Shown here piece after piece: positions 7,660 to 15,817 of a stretch of DNA of 32,170 nucleotides. The stretch comes from a virus. Location: positions 1 to 32,170 of IMG/VR virus record IMGVR_UViG_3300035688_000043; one strand, 5' to 3'. The position numbers were made by a program, and so were the translations under genes. Within the stretch, counting starts at the first letter, position 1, and each line of letters starts with the position of its first letter. The notes beneath the pieces are model-generated. The model was not told the DNA's origin. It saw only the letters and a program-made list of their open reading frames with translations, and did no database searches.

Positions 7660-7730
7660 CGGGGACGCCTGGATTTTTCATGAGCGGCAGTTAAGGTGCC
7701 TTAACCATCTTACTGCCGCTCTGTTTTTTT
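7660..7730 (+). terminator. Double hairpin with T-run before the adaptor gene
   Basis: A small hairpin TCCGGG / CCTGGA (one G-T pair) around GACG is followed by TTTTT. Next comes a perfect 10 bp stem GAGCGGCAGT (7682-7691) / ACTGCCGCTC (7712-7721), with an inner TTAAG/CTTAA palindrome in its loop, then TG and seven T (7724-7730). Alone it would be called an intrinsic terminator, yet the next gene's ribosome binding site starts at once (GAGGG, 7731). It may limit or process readthrough from the promoter at 7566. The layout matches 1731-1801. Confidence 0.7.
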
Positions 7731-7743
7731 GAGGGAAAAAAAT

Positions 7744-8295
7744 ATGGCCGTAGAACGTGAAAACGCAGTAATAAATAATCAAATTACTTTAAGAAATAAT
7801 TTCCGCTTCACATCTACCAACGATCTCTTTGATCCCTACGCAATTTCAAAAGTAGAAATCCTGGATAGCGACGGTTCTACGGTATTACAGACATTAACCG
7901 GCGCAAGTATCGTTAAAGATTTTACCGGTAAATATCATGTTGTGGCAGCTGCTATCGCCACAGCTAAAACAATTTATGATAAATGGTATTTTACACCGGC
8001 ATCCGGGGCAACTGAAATCACCCGGACAAATATTTGTATCGTTTGGGAAACCGCCGCCGCGGCGGGAGAGGTCGTATTAGAGACTACAGACGCTGCCATG
8101 CTGACAGCGGTAAAACAAGCTATTGCCGCGCGCCTATCCGGCGGGGCAGTGCAGTCATACAGTATCGGCGGCCGCAACCTTCAATATTGCACGTTAGATG
8201 AACTCTGGAAATTAAGAAGAAACCTGGAAAAGAAAATTAATAATACCGCGGGAAGCGGAAGGACTTATGTAAAATTCATAAAAGCCGATGACTAA
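7744..8295 (+). CDS. Putative head-tail joining (gpW-like) protein with N-terminal beta domain
   Basis: ATG 7744 (183 residues) follows GAGGG at 7731-7735; the frame also reads from a TTG at 7729 that would overlap the T-run. The N-terminal ~115 residues look like an Ig-like or other beta domain. The C-terminal ~65 residues (YSIGGRNLQYCTLDELWKLR, then a charged helix) resemble gpW/DUF6148-type adaptors that sit between portal and stopper. It lies directly before the portal gene, overlapping by 8 bases, as gpW-like genes often do. The fusion of an extra N-terminal domain to a short gpW-like module is less usual. Confidence 0.6.
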   Translation: MAVERENAVINNQITLRNNFRFTSTNDLFDPYAISKVEILDSDGSTVLQTLTGASIVKDFTGKYHVVAAAIATAKTIYDKWYFTPASGATEITRTNICIVWETAAAAGEVVLETTDAAMLTAVKQAIAARLSGGAVQSYSIGGRNLQYCTLDELWKLRRNLEKKINNTAGSGRTYVKFIKADD

Positions 8296-9973
8296 CGCTA
8301 ACGAAACCAAAAAAACTTTTGCAGAACGGCTGTCAGAGAGAATAGACGGAATCTACGAAGTATTCTCTCCCGTAGCCGCGGCAAAAAGAAGATATTTCCG
8401 TTTCATCGCCAAGAATATGTTCGGCGCCTACCGTGGCGCGGAAGGCGGCCGGCTGCGCGGATCATGGATACCAGGGGGAGGATCAGCTGACGAAGACCTC
8501 TTGACAGACCTTTCCAAATTACGCGAAAAAAGCCGGGACCTGGTAAGAAATGATGGTATTGCCTCGGGGGCAATCAATACCATTATCACAAACATCATCG
8601 GCACCGGGATAAAGCCTCAAAGCAGGATCGATAGGGAAACCCTTAAGGTTGATGAAGATTATGCGGACCAGCTGCAACGCCAGATAGAAAAAATCTGGCA
8701 GCGTTGGGTTGCCTACGCCGACGCCGGAACCAGGAATAATTACTATGGCCTGGAGGAGCTTGCAGAGCGCCAGAGGTTCGTCAATGGCGAAGCCATAGTG
8801 ATTCCCTTGCGTATAACTAATAAGAAACGGCCTTACAGTTTTGCATTGCAGATCGTTGAATCAGATAGATTGGATACTCCCTCTGACATGGTTTCCAATA
8901 AAAGCATCCGTAAGGGCGTGGAAATCGGGGAATACGGCGAACCAATAGCATATTGGGTAAGAAAGACACATCCCGGCGATTATTTTTATAGCCGATATAC
9001 AAATAATAGCAGCAACAATTATATCCGATATCCCGCCTTGCGAGAAGATGAGGTAAAGAATTTTTATCATTTATATCATCTCCTGCGGCCCGGCCAGACG
9101 CGCGGGGAACCTTTCATGGCGCCGGTGATAAACCTATTCAAGGACCGTTTTGACTATATGGAAGCCGAACTCGTAGCTAACCGCGTAGCCGCGTGCTTTG
9201 CGGTATTTATAAAGAAAGAAAATGCGGCCGAACTTTCAATCGGAAGGTCAACCGTTGATAACACAACTCAAAAACGAATCGAAGAATTAAGCCCCGGATT
9301 ATTTGAATATCTTGAACCCGGGGAAGATATCTCGGCATTTAATCCGAACCGTCCGTCCGCGACATTCAATCCGTTTATGATACGCATATTAAGGGATATC
9401 GCATCCGGCCTGAACATTCCCTACGAAATACTGGCCAAGGACTTCTCCCAATCCAATTATTCAAACCTTCGCGGCGCTCTTCTTGAAGCAAGAAGATTTT
9501 TTATGATGCAGCAGCGTTTCATCGCGGATAATTTCGGCCAGCCAACCCTGGAATTGTTGATTGAGGAAGCATATCTAAAAGGCGAACTGCGGATCCTGGA
9601 TTTTTATACTAATAAGGAATCCTATGTAAAAACGCGCTGGATCTGTCCCGGCTGGCAATGGGTAGATCCCCAGAACGAAATAGAGGCCTCTACAAAAGCC
9701 GTAGACAATAATCTTTCCACGCTTTCGGAAGAAGTCGCATCCCAGGGATATGATTGGGAGGAAACCCTTGAACAGCGGGCCAGAGAACTGAGAAAGAAAA
9801 AAGACTTAGAGGAAAAATACGATATCAACATGACTCCTCAACCCGCGCAACCAAAGGCCGGCGACCCAAATAAAGATAAAAAACCCGGTGAACCAGCTCC
9901 CGGAAAAGAAAAAGATAAACCAGAAGGAACGCCGCCGGAAGAAGAATTGCCGGCAGAGGAAGCAAATGCATAA
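8288..9973 (+). CDS. Portal protein (lambda portal family)
   Basis: This 561-residue protein matches the lambda-type portal family in order and motifs: an N-terminal FSPVAAAKRRYFRF segment, LREKSRDLVRNDGIASGAIN, the GTGIKPQ loop and a conserved RLGQNIPYE-like region (IASGLNIPYEILAKDFSQ) followed by SNLRGALLEARR. It forms the dodecameric ring at the head vertex through which DNA enters and to which the tail attaches. The C-terminal ~45 residues are a low-complexity Pro/Lys/Glu tail. ATG 8288 lies within the end of the upstream gene, so translation is probably coupled. Length is normal for the family. Confidence 0.92.
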   Translation: MTNANETKKTFAERLSERIDGIYEVFSPVAAAKRRYFRFIAKNMFGAYRGAEGGRLRGSWIPGGGSADEDLLTDLSKLREKSRDLVRNDGIASGAINTIITNIIGTGIKPQSRIDRETLKVDEDYADQLQRQIEKIWQRWVAYADAGTRNNYYGLEELAERQRFVNGEAIVIPLRITNKKRPYSFALQIVESDRLDTPSDMVSNKSIRKGVEIGEYGEPIAYWVRKTHPGDYFYSRYTNNSSNNYIRYPALREDEVKNFYHLYHLLRPGQTRGEPFMAPVINLFKDRFDYMEAELVANRVAACFAVFIKKENAAELSIGRSTVDNTTQKRIEELSPGLFEYLEPGEDISAFNPNRPSATFNPFMIRILRDIASGLNIPYEILAKDFSQSNYSNLRGALLEARRFFMMQQRFIADNFGQPTLELLIEEAYLKGELRILDFYTNKESYVKTRWICPGWQWVDPQNEIEASTKAVDNNLSTLSEEVASQGYDWEETLEQRARELRKKKDLEEKYDINMTPQPAQPKAGDPNKDKKPGEPAPGKEKDKPEGTPPEEELPAEEANA

Positions 9974-10121
9974 AAAGACAACTAAATCTAAACAAGCAGA
10001 CTCCAATGGCCTGCTTATAGAATTGGCCGTCGTCCCCAAAGACGCAATGGTTAAACCCAAATCGATATTAATAAAAATAGAACGTAAAAGCATAGAAAGC
10101 ATAAGGAGGGCATTATCATGA
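9966..10121 (+). CDS. Small basic phage protein between portal and protease
   Basis: A 51-residue lysine-rich protein starting at ATG 9966, preceded by AGAGGAAG and overlapping the portal stop by 8 bases. Its own stop overlaps the next start (ATGA at 10118), and the end of the gene carries that gene's AAGGAGGG site. It has no cysteines or membrane segment; the middle reads GLLIELAVVPKDAMVKPKSI. The frame is open further upstream inside the portal gene, but those codons are a shadow. It may be a minor head component or exist mainly for translational coupling. Function unknown. Confidence 0.6.
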   Translation: MHKKTTKSKQADSNGLLIELAVVPKDAMVKPKSILIKIERKSIESIRRALS

Positions 10122-11272
10122 AAGAAAGAAAGCTGTTGAGGGCCGACATAGCCCGCGGGATAAATAAAGATAAAGGCGTGGACCGTAATCTTAAGCACGA
10201 TAAAGGAAAAGGCGTCATTTTCGGATACGCCGTCATCGCAAAGGGCCGGCTTAACGATGGGGATATCAGGGAATGGGAAATGGATGACATCTCCCTGGAC
10301 CAGGTTGTTGAATTTGGTAATCAAGCCAAAATGGGCCTAAAATCCCGCTTCGGCCATCCTAATATGAGCACCGAGGCATTAGGTACCTTTATCGGCCGGG
10401 CAAAGAACTTCCGGAAAGACGGCGATATCGTCCGCGCAGACCTCTTTATCGACGAGACAGCATATAAGACTCCCAACGGCGACCTGGCAACTTACGTCAT
10501 GGACCTTGCCGAAACCGACCCCGACGCCTTCGGCTCATCTCTCGTCTTCGACGCCAATTTTGAATACCGTCTTGAGAAAGACGGCACCAGGAAAAAAGAC
10601 GAAGCTGGAAATGACCTGCCTGCCTTAGTAAGATTCACTAAATTATTTGCCTCTGATGTGGTTGATGATCCGGCAACCACCAAAGGTATGTTTGGCCAAT
10701 TCTTTAACTCCAGCATAGAACTCTCGGCAAAGGCCACAGATTTTCTGGACAAACTTCTTAATAACCCCGATGCATTAGAAAAGGTAATTTCTTTTCTCAA
10801 CCGATATCGGGATAACCAAATAGAGGGTCCAATAAGGGATCCAAATAATAATAAACCAGCAATTATCCAAAAGGAGGGAAGTATGGAATTTAAAGACATC
10901 ACCTTAGAGATGCTAGGCAAGGAAAGGAAAGACCTGGTGGAGTCTATCACCAATGACGCCATCAAAGGCGAACGTACCCGCGTTCTGTCAATCATCAAGG
11001 CCGAGCACACGGAATTCCCCGGCATGAAGATGGAAGCGTTGACCGAGGAAACAGTGGAAAAAGGCAATACTTTGGACGCGGCATTATCTTCCATGCGCGC
11101 AAAGAGGCTCAAGGATTTGGAAGCAGAAGCAAACAAAGCACCCGGAGCGGATGGAGATTTTAACAAAACCGCGAAAACGCACCTTGAAAAAGCAACGGAA
11201 TACGCAAAAGAGCACAAATGCTCCATGACCGAGGCCTTAAGAGCAACAGCGGAGAAGAAAGTAAAGAAATAA
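10118..11272 (+). CDS. Prohead protease with C-terminal scaffold domain
   Basis: The 384-residue product begins with a self-cleaving prohead protease domain (about residues 30-215). FGHP at 78-81 supplies the candidate catalytic His80, and DAFGSSLVF (137-144) a candidate serine. NGDLATYVMDLAETDP just before it is typical of the family. The part from about residue 240 is charged and helical, as in capsid scaffolds. Lambda gpC/Nu3 has the same architecture. An in-frame ATG at 10883 with its own strong ribosome binding site would make the scaffold alone. It acts with the portal and the capsid protein at 11723 during prohead assembly. Which serine acts is not certain. Confidence 0.85.
   Translation: MKERKLLRADIARGINKDKGVDRNLKHDKGKGVIFGYAVIAKGRLNDGDIREWEMDDISLDQVVEFGNQAKMGLKSRFGHPNMSTEALGTFIGRAKNFRKDGDIVRADLFIDETAYKTPNGDLATYVMDLAETDPDAFGSSLVFDANFEYRLEKDGTRKKDEAGNDLPALVRFTKLFASDVVDDPATTKGMFGQFFNSSIELSAKATDFLDKLLNNPDALEKVISFLNRYRDNQIEGPIRDPNNNKPAIIQKEGSMEFKDITLEMLGKERKDLVESITNDAIKGERTRVLSIIKAEHTEFPGMKMEALTEETVEKGNTLDAALSSMRAKRLKDLEAEANKAPGADGDFNKTAKTHLEKATEYAKEHKCSMTEALRATAEKKVKK
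10883..11272 (+). CDS. Nested scaffold protein (internal start in protease gene)
   Basis: AAGGAGGG (10871-10878) lies 4 bases before ATG 10883, which is exactly in frame with the protease gene (codon 256). The product would be 129 residues starting MEFKDITLEMLGKERKD, highly charged and helical, with a C-terminal basic end (TAEKKVKK). Lambda makes its scaffold Nu3 this way from within gene C, and separate expression gives the excess of scaffold needed for prohead assembly. The ribosome binding site is as strong as those of the major structural genes. Confidence 0.75.
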   Translation: MEFKDITLEMLGKERKDLVESITNDAIKGERTRVLSIIKAEHTEFPGMKMEALTEETVEKGNTLDAALSSMRAKRLKDLEAEANKAPGADGDFNKTAKTHLEKATEYAKEHKCSMTEALRATAEKKVKK

Positions 11273-11301
11273 TAACCTTAACTAAAAGGAGGAGGTAAGA
11301 A

Positions 11302-11661
11302 ATGTATAACGATAACGGAATAAAGACATTTACGGCAGGAGAAGCATTGGAAAGGGCCCGCCGCGTCAAATTAAGTTCCGGTTACGGCGACCAGGTGGAA
11401 TATGCCGATGGCGCAGATGATTATATCGGCGTTACGCTTGAATCAGTTGCAAGCGGTGATCCAGTAGCGGTAAAGTTAAAAAGAGCATCCCAGGGCACAG
11501 TTGAAGTCGAAGCATCCGCGGCAATAAGTGCAGGAGACACAATCTACGGCGCAACTGACGGAAAAGTTTCTACATCTTCGACCGGCACGGATAAATTCGG
11601 CAAGGCATTGGAAGCAGCTTCCGGCAGCGGAGCAATCATCGAAGCGCTCATGGACGACTAA
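11302..11661 (+). CDS. Head decoration protein (DUF2190-like)
   Basis: A 119-residue Ala/Gly/Ser-rich protein behind a very strong Shine-Dalgarno (AAAAGGAGGAGGT). A small beta-rich fold with repeated G-D-x-I-Y-G and G-K-A-L-E-A-A patterns (SAGDTIYGATDGKV, DKFGKALEAASGSG) is typical of DUF2190 capsid cement or decoration proteins. These coat and stabilise the expanded capsid, and the gene is next to the capsid gene as expected. The ribosome binding region is nearly identical to that of the capsid gene, consistent with both products being made in bulk. Confidence 0.8.
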   Translation: MYNDNGIKTFTAGEALERARRVKLSSGYGDQVEYADGADDYIGVTLESVASGDPVAVKLKRASQGTVEVEASAAISAGDTIYGATDGKVSTSSTGTDKFGKALEAASGSGAIIEALMDD

Positions 11662-11722
11662 AAGAGAAATAATATTTTAAAAAAGTAACATAAATAATCA
11701 TAACCAAAAGGAGGAGGTAAAG

Positions 11723-12682
11723 ATGATTGAACAGAGTGGGACCAGGACAAATCCGCGCCTTGATCTTGGCGTGGCATTCATGGAATTCGTGGCAGCACAA
11801 AATTACTTCATCGGCATGCAACTATTGAGGCTTTTCAGGACACAGGTACAGAAAGGCGTATTTCCGGCTATCACGCGCGAATGCTTAACAAGAAACATAG
11901 ACACCAAGCGCGCGAAAAGAAGCGGATACAACCGTGAGGGGATCACCACGGAAGATAAAAGTTTTGCCTGCGAAGAGCAAGGCCTTGAAGGCGCCTTGGA
12001 TGACAGCGAAAGAGCATTATATGCTTCTGATTTTGACGCAGAACTTAATATCACCCTTCAAACCGGCCATCTGCTTTTGCTTGCACAGGAAGTAAGAATC
12101 GCCGCCGCGCTTTTTAACACCACAACCTGGACAGGATCCGCGTTATATACGGATAACTCTTCAGCACCTTGGGATGCAGCTGCAACCGATGTCGTAGCCC
12201 AGGTCAACGCGGCCAAAGAGAAAGTCCGCGCCAGTACCGGTATGAAGCCCAACGCTTTAATCTTCAGCGAAACAAACAAGAACAGGCTTCTAAGCAATAC
12301 CGATCTTAAGACCAGGATTCAGTATGTGGCCCGCCTCACAGAGCAGGAAATCTTAAACGCCCTGGCAGACATCTTTGGAGTTAAGTATGTTTTGATCGGC
12401 CAGGCAGTCAAGAATACGGCCAACAAAGGCAAAGATTTCACTGGTTCCGATATCTGGAGCGATGATTATGCAATGGTAGCGCTCATTGCCGAAAATGAAA
12501 ATAATCTCGCCGAGGCATGCGTCGGACGTTCGATGTTGTGGATTGGGGACAGCCCGGAAAATACCACAGTCGAGCAGTACCGGGAAGATCCAATCAGAAG
12601 CGATATTTTCCGCGTCCGTCAGAACGTTGATGAGCTGGTTATCGATAAGTATTTCGCTCATCTAATGAAGGTAGACGCCTAA
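11723..12682 (+). CDS. Major capsid protein
   Basis: A 319-residue protein with an HK97-fold-type composition, placed after protease/scaffold and decoration genes. The strong AAAAGGAGGAGGT site precedes ATG 11723. Diagnostic stretches are FPAITRECLTRNIDTKRAKR, SGYNREGITTEDKSFACEEQ, the MKPNALIFSETNKNRLLSN region and the C-terminal VRQNVDELVIDKYFAHL, patterns I recognise from capsid proteins of lambda/Mu-like siphoviruses. It forms the icosahedral shell. There is no obvious N-terminal delta domain, in keeping with a separate scaffold. A strong hairpin follows the gene. Confidence 0.85.
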   Translation: MIEQSGTRTNPRLDLGVAFMEFVAAQNYFIGMQLLRLFRTQVQKGVFPAITRECLTRNIDTKRAKRSGYNREGITTEDKSFACEEQGLEGALDDSERALYASDFDAELNITLQTGHLLLLAQEVRIAAALFNTTTWTGSALYTDNSSAPWDAAATDVVAQVNAAKEKVRASTGMKPNALIFSETNKNRLLSNTDLKTRIQYVARLTEQEILNALADIFGVKYVLIGQAVKNTANKGKDFTGSDIWSDDYAMVALIAENENNLAEACVGRSMLWIGDSPENTTVEQYREDPIRSDIFRVRQNVDELVIDKYFAHLMKVDA

Positions 12683-12699
12683 ACGAAATTAAAGAAGAT

Positions 12700-12740
12700 T
12701 TACCCGGGGCCTATTAAGGCCCCGGGTAACTTTGTTTATT
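12700..12740 (+). terminator. Strong hairpin after the capsid gene
   Basis: A perfect 12 bp stem TTACCCGGGGCC (12700-12711) / GGCCCCGGGTAA (12718-12729) with a six-base loop is followed by the T-rich CTTTGTTTATT. It ends just 11 bases before the next ATG (12741). It probably acts as a partial terminator or 3' stabiliser that leaves capsid mRNA more abundant than the connector and tail message. Confidence 0.75.
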
Positions 12741-13088
12741 ATGTCCTTTAAAGACGAGTTGAATAATGATGCCGTAAATGTCTTTTTAAACTCCAATGAA
12801 GGAGCAGAAGAAATTTCTTATACTCCTTACGGGGGCTCTCCTAAGATTATCAAGGCAATCGTAAACCGCCAAAGATTGAGTCCGGCGGGAGAGGATACCG
12901 GCCGCGCGCTACTGAACCAGGTTGAAATCATGATCGCCAATAAAGTGGACGGTGGAGTTATGTCAATAAATAAAGGCGGGGATACAGTTTCTCTGCCGGA
13001 ACGGGTTGGGGGAATAGCTATTGACTGGAATGTAGCGGATATCTTAGGCCAGGACGAAGGCATGTGGCATCTACTTCTTCAGAAATAA
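12741..13088 (+). CDS. Head-tail connector / stopper protein
   Basis: ATG 12741 (115 residues, MSFKDELNNDAVNVFLNSNE) is the natural start; a TTG at 12732 falls in the terminator tail. The small beta-rich protein, ending ADILGQDEGMWHLLLQK, fits head-completion proteins of the lambda gpFII/HK97 stopper type, which close the portal channel after packaging. It sits between the capsid gene and the tail completion gene, the usual place. There is no clear ribosome binding site, and the start is immediately after a strong hairpin. The assignment rests mainly on order and size. Confidence 0.65.
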   Translation: MSFKDELNNDAVNVFLNSNEGAEEISYTPYGGSPKIIKAIVNRQRLSPAGEDTGRALLNQVEIMIANKVDGGVMSINKGGDTVSLPERVGGIAIDWNVADILGQDEGMWHLLLQK

Positions 13089-13092
13089 TAAT

Positions 13093-13758
13093 ATGGCAAC
13101 CGAAAGACAACAAATAGACCCCGGTAGGTATTTAGACAAAGAAGGCATACGTATCGATGCCCGGCGCCTTGACCGTGCCCTAGAACAAGCTCCAGGGGTT
13201 TTAAAGATAGAGATTTTAGACGCCCTCGATCATATTCGCAAAGGTTTTTTTAAGGCCCTCTACGTCAATACCGGCCTAAAAGATAAACGTTTCATCGCCA
13301 CCAAGAAAGTAGGCATCGGCCGCCATATCCGCGTTTATCGCAATCCCGATAAAGGCGATATCCTGGACATGGAATTAGGAATTTTCACCCGTTCAAAAAT
13401 CACAGCCATGCAGGAAAGTGGTGGAACTGTCGGCGCAAAATCCGGCATGATGGCTATTCCCATAGGAAAGGCTTTAAGTTCAACCGGCCGCCTGCGCCGG
13501 GAATATTCAGTATTTGAAAATTACCGCAGGACATACATCCCCAGCAAAGTCAAAATCCCCGGATTATTTATGTATAGCAAGGGCGGCCAGACATTTTTAA
13601 TGAAGAAAGAAGGGGATAAGATGGAACCCTACTTTATATTAAAAAACCAAATCAGGATCCAGCCTCGCCTGCGCATGATAGATACCTGGGGACGGATGGA
13701 AGGTTATAGGATGGATGTATTTAATAAAAGCATCGATAAGGCATTGAATAAAATATGA
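13093..13758 (+). CDS. Minor tail / tail completion protein (gpZ-like)
   Basis: A 221-residue basic protein. After a short N-terminus it has a helical segment (RRLDRALEQAPGVLKIEILD) and a mixed alpha/beta body, as in prophage minor tail protein Z or HK97 gp10-type tail completion proteins. Those attach the tail to the head-tail connector. It lies 4 bases after the stopper gene, and its stop overlaps the next start (ATGA at 13755), so the connector genes form one translational unit. No catalytic motif is seen. Confidence 0.7.
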   Translation: MATERQQIDPGRYLDKEGIRIDARRLDRALEQAPGVLKIEILDALDHIRKGFFKALYVNTGLKDKRFIATKKVGIGRHIRVYRNPDKGDILDMELGIFTRSKITAMQESGGTVGAKSGMMAIPIGKALSSTGRLRREYSVFENYRRTYIPSKVKIPGLFMYSKGGQTFLMKKEGDKMEPYFILKNQIRIQPRLRMIDTWGRMEGYRMDVFNKSIDKALNKI

Positions 13759-14219
13759 GTATATCAAGGCGCGAACTTATATTAGCGAATATTGAAACCG
13801 TCCTAAATACTATCACGATACCAAACGGTTATGAGAATACCCTTGCGCGCGTGGAAAGGTGGAAACAACGCGGCAATTCTATCAAGGACATCCCCTGCGC
13901 CATCATCAGCGCCGGCAGAGAAGAAAAAGAAGCAACCCCCTATCCCCAGTCAACCGCCAAGTTAACCGTCTTTATAGATATCTGGACCCGGCAGGTCGAT
14001 ACAGACACCAGCAATACCGACACGCTTTTAGACAGCCTGCTTTTAGATATAGAGAAAGCAGTAATGCTCGATTACGCCCGCGGCGGTTATGCCGAAAACA
14101 CAGAGATCCGCGGCATTACGCCTTTCGAGACTATCGAAGGATCTCCCAGCTGCGGTTTAATGATAGAGTTGGAAATCACCTATAAGCATAAGCAAATGGA
14201 TCCGGCTTTGGCGACATAA
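13755..14219 (+). CDS. Tail terminator protein (gpU-like)
   Basis: A 154-residue protein starting at the ATGA overlap. The helix (RELILANIETVLNTI), the strand IPCAIISAGREE and the later TAKLTVFIDIWTRQVDTD pattern are typical of tail terminators (lambda gpU fold), a ring that stops tail-tube growth at the length set by the tape measure. Its place between the gpZ-like gene and the tail tube gene is canonical. The stop is followed by the strong ribosome binding site of the tail tube gene. Confidence 0.72.
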   Translation: MSISRRELILANIETVLNTITIPNGYENTLARVERWKQRGNSIKDIPCAIISAGREEKEATPYPQSTAKLTVFIDIWTRQVDTDTSNTDTLLDSLLLDIEKAVMLDYARGGYAENTEIRGITPFETIEGSPSCGLMIELEITYKHKQMDPALAT

Positions 14220-14245
14220 ATTAAAAACCTAAAAAGGAGGGTAAT

Positions 14246-15376
14246 ATGTTAGCTCAACGTGTACAAATGTCAGGAAAAATTGAAAACGAAGAAGGGACAT
14301 TGGAAATTCTGGCCGCTGCAGATGCCAAGACAATCGTCTATGGACCCAAATTTAAAAGCGACCCTGAGAAATACGAAAGCAACCCCGCGCGCCTATCCGG
14401 CGCCGCCCAGAAACAGTTCATCGGCAAAATCCCCGCTAATCTCTCTTTTCAGATCCAGATGCGCGGGTCCGGCATAGCCACCACAGATCCGGACTGGATC
14501 AAGTATTTAAGGCCCTGCGGATTTTCAACCGCGCTCCTTAAGTCCATCAACATCGGCGCCATCACTACCGGTCCCTTTCTGCATAATGAACTCATCACCG
14601 GCGGCACATCTAACGCCCAGGGCAGGGTTGTCTTTAAGACCGCAAACGGCGCAAGCAAAATTTATTATATCGCCGTAGGTACCGTTGAATTCCAAAGCGG
14701 CGAAGTAATCACCGGCGCCACATCCACGGCCCATGCCACCTCTTCCGCTGTACCGGCAAGCGCGGCCCGCGCCTACCGGCCCATTCTGGAAAATGTCCCC
14801 AGCATCAGCGAAGGCGTAAACCAGGACGGCTTTTTTGAACGTCTAAGAGGCGCCCGGGGAAATGCCAAATTTTCTATCTCTTCAGGCAAGCCCGGCTTAT
14901 TGGACTTTACTTTCCAGGGCGTAGATGCTGGCCACGCGGACGAAACATTCTTTGAAGACGTGGATTACGAAGAGACCGATCCGCCTATGTTCAAGGATGC
15001 AACAGTGCTTTTAGATAGTTACCAACCTAAACTACATAGCATTGAATTTGATTTAGCCACCAAGCTTACCCAGCGGGATGACCCGGTAGATGTGAATGGT
15101 CTGCTTTCTTACGCGTTAACCGGCCGGCTGATAACCGGGACATTGGTTCTTGAGATGGTATCGGCAGCGACGTATGATTTCCGCACCAAATTCCACGCCG
15201 GGATAGAGATAATCCTGGATATCTCCTGGGGTGCCTTTTGTCTCTATTTCCCCAAGGCGCAGATTCTTGATTTCGATAAAGGCGATAAGGATGGTTTGGC
15301 CACAATAACAATACAATTCCAGGCCAACGGCGACCTGGTTGAAAACGATGATTTTATTATGGTGCACGGATTATAA
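14246..15376 (+). CDS. Major tail tube protein
   Basis: This 376-residue protein starts at ATG 14246 behind AAAAAGGAGGGT. The long beta-rich chain, its position before the frameshifted chaperone pair and its strong ribosome binding site fit the major tail tube subunit. Residues about 110-175 look like an inserted module (ELITGGTSNAQGRVV, then a second copy-like EVITGATSTAHATS), so the protein is longer than simple tube proteins. A related TGGTS-A-GRV stretch occurs in the spike protein at 27619. The insertion probably decorates the tube surface. Confidence 0.75.
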   Translation: MLAQRVQMSGKIENEEGTLEILAAADAKTIVYGPKFKSDPEKYESNPARLSGAAQKQFIGKIPANLSFQIQMRGSGIATTDPDWIKYLRPCGFSTALLKSINIGAITTGPFLHNELITGGTSNAQGRVVFKTANGASKIYYIAVGTVEFQSGEVITGATSTAHATSSAVPASAARAYRPILENVPSISEGVNQDGFFERLRGARGNAKFSISSGKPGLLDFTFQGVDAGHADETFFEDVDYEETDPPMFKDATVLLDSYQPKLHSIEFDLATKLTQRDDPVDVNGLLSYALTGRLITGTLVLEMVSAATYDFRTKFHAGIEIILDISWGAFCLYFPKAQILDFDKGDKDGLATITIQFQANGDLVENDDFIMVHGL

Positions 15377-15388
15377 AAGGGAGGTCCA

Positions 15389-15817
15389 ATGTATACTGGA
15401 ATTAACATTAACGAAACCAAAAAGCACAGCTCTAAGAACGACCCGGATAAGGAGAACCCGACGATATTCCACCTTGGTGCATTAGACTCATTTGTTAAGG
15501 CCTATATCGAAGATAATAGTACAGAATTCGAGGCCAGTTCTTCCAATCCGGAAGAAGAAGCAAAAATAAAAATTCTTTTTGCCAAGCGCAACCTTTTAAT
15601 AGTTAAATTCGGCCTTAGGAAGATTGAGAATTTTGTGGATCCTGAAACAAAACGATCTACAACTTTTGAAGCTAAAAAGATGGTTATCTCAGGTATATCT
15701 TATCTTGCAATGCCAGATGAAAATATCGCAATGCTGGCCGAGGGCGCACTTATTGCCGAGCTAGCTAACGAGATATTAAAGCTTAATAGTTTAAGCCCCG
15801 AAGAAATAAAAAACTAA
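15389..15817 (+). CDS. Tail assembly chaperone G-like protein
   Basis: The 142-residue, acidic, helical product starts at ATG 15389 behind GGGAGGTCC. It lies between tail tube and tape measure, where lambda gene G encodes the chaperone that coats the tape measure and recruits tube subunits. The last sense codons (AAA AAC) followed by TAA form a slippery site, so a fraction of ribosomes should make the longer GT-like form. The assignment comes from position plus the frameshift signal. Confidence 0.8.
   Translation: MYTGININETKKHSSKNDPDKENPTIFHLGALDSFVKAYIEDNSTEFEASSSNPEEEAKIKILFAKRNLLIVKFGLRKIENFVDPETKRSTTFEAKKMVISGISYLAMPDENIAMLAEGALIAELANEILKLNSLSPEEIKN

Noticed and set aside
7566-7730. Simple end-of-operon terminator at 7682-7730
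   Set aside because: No gene ends just before it other than the cassette (7515), a promoter-like motif lies between, and the next ribosome binding site begins at the last T. A leader role fits better.
10492-11226. 244-codon minus-strand open frame opposite the protease/scaffold gene
   Set aside because: The + strand has protease motifs, coupling and strong ribosome binding sites; the minus product is Ser/Leu-rich with no recognisable motif.
13859-14185. Arg/Gln-rich + strand frame within the tail terminator gene
   Set aside because: It overlaps a well-placed coupled gene in another frame, and its Arg/His/Tyr-rich composition is typical of a shadow.
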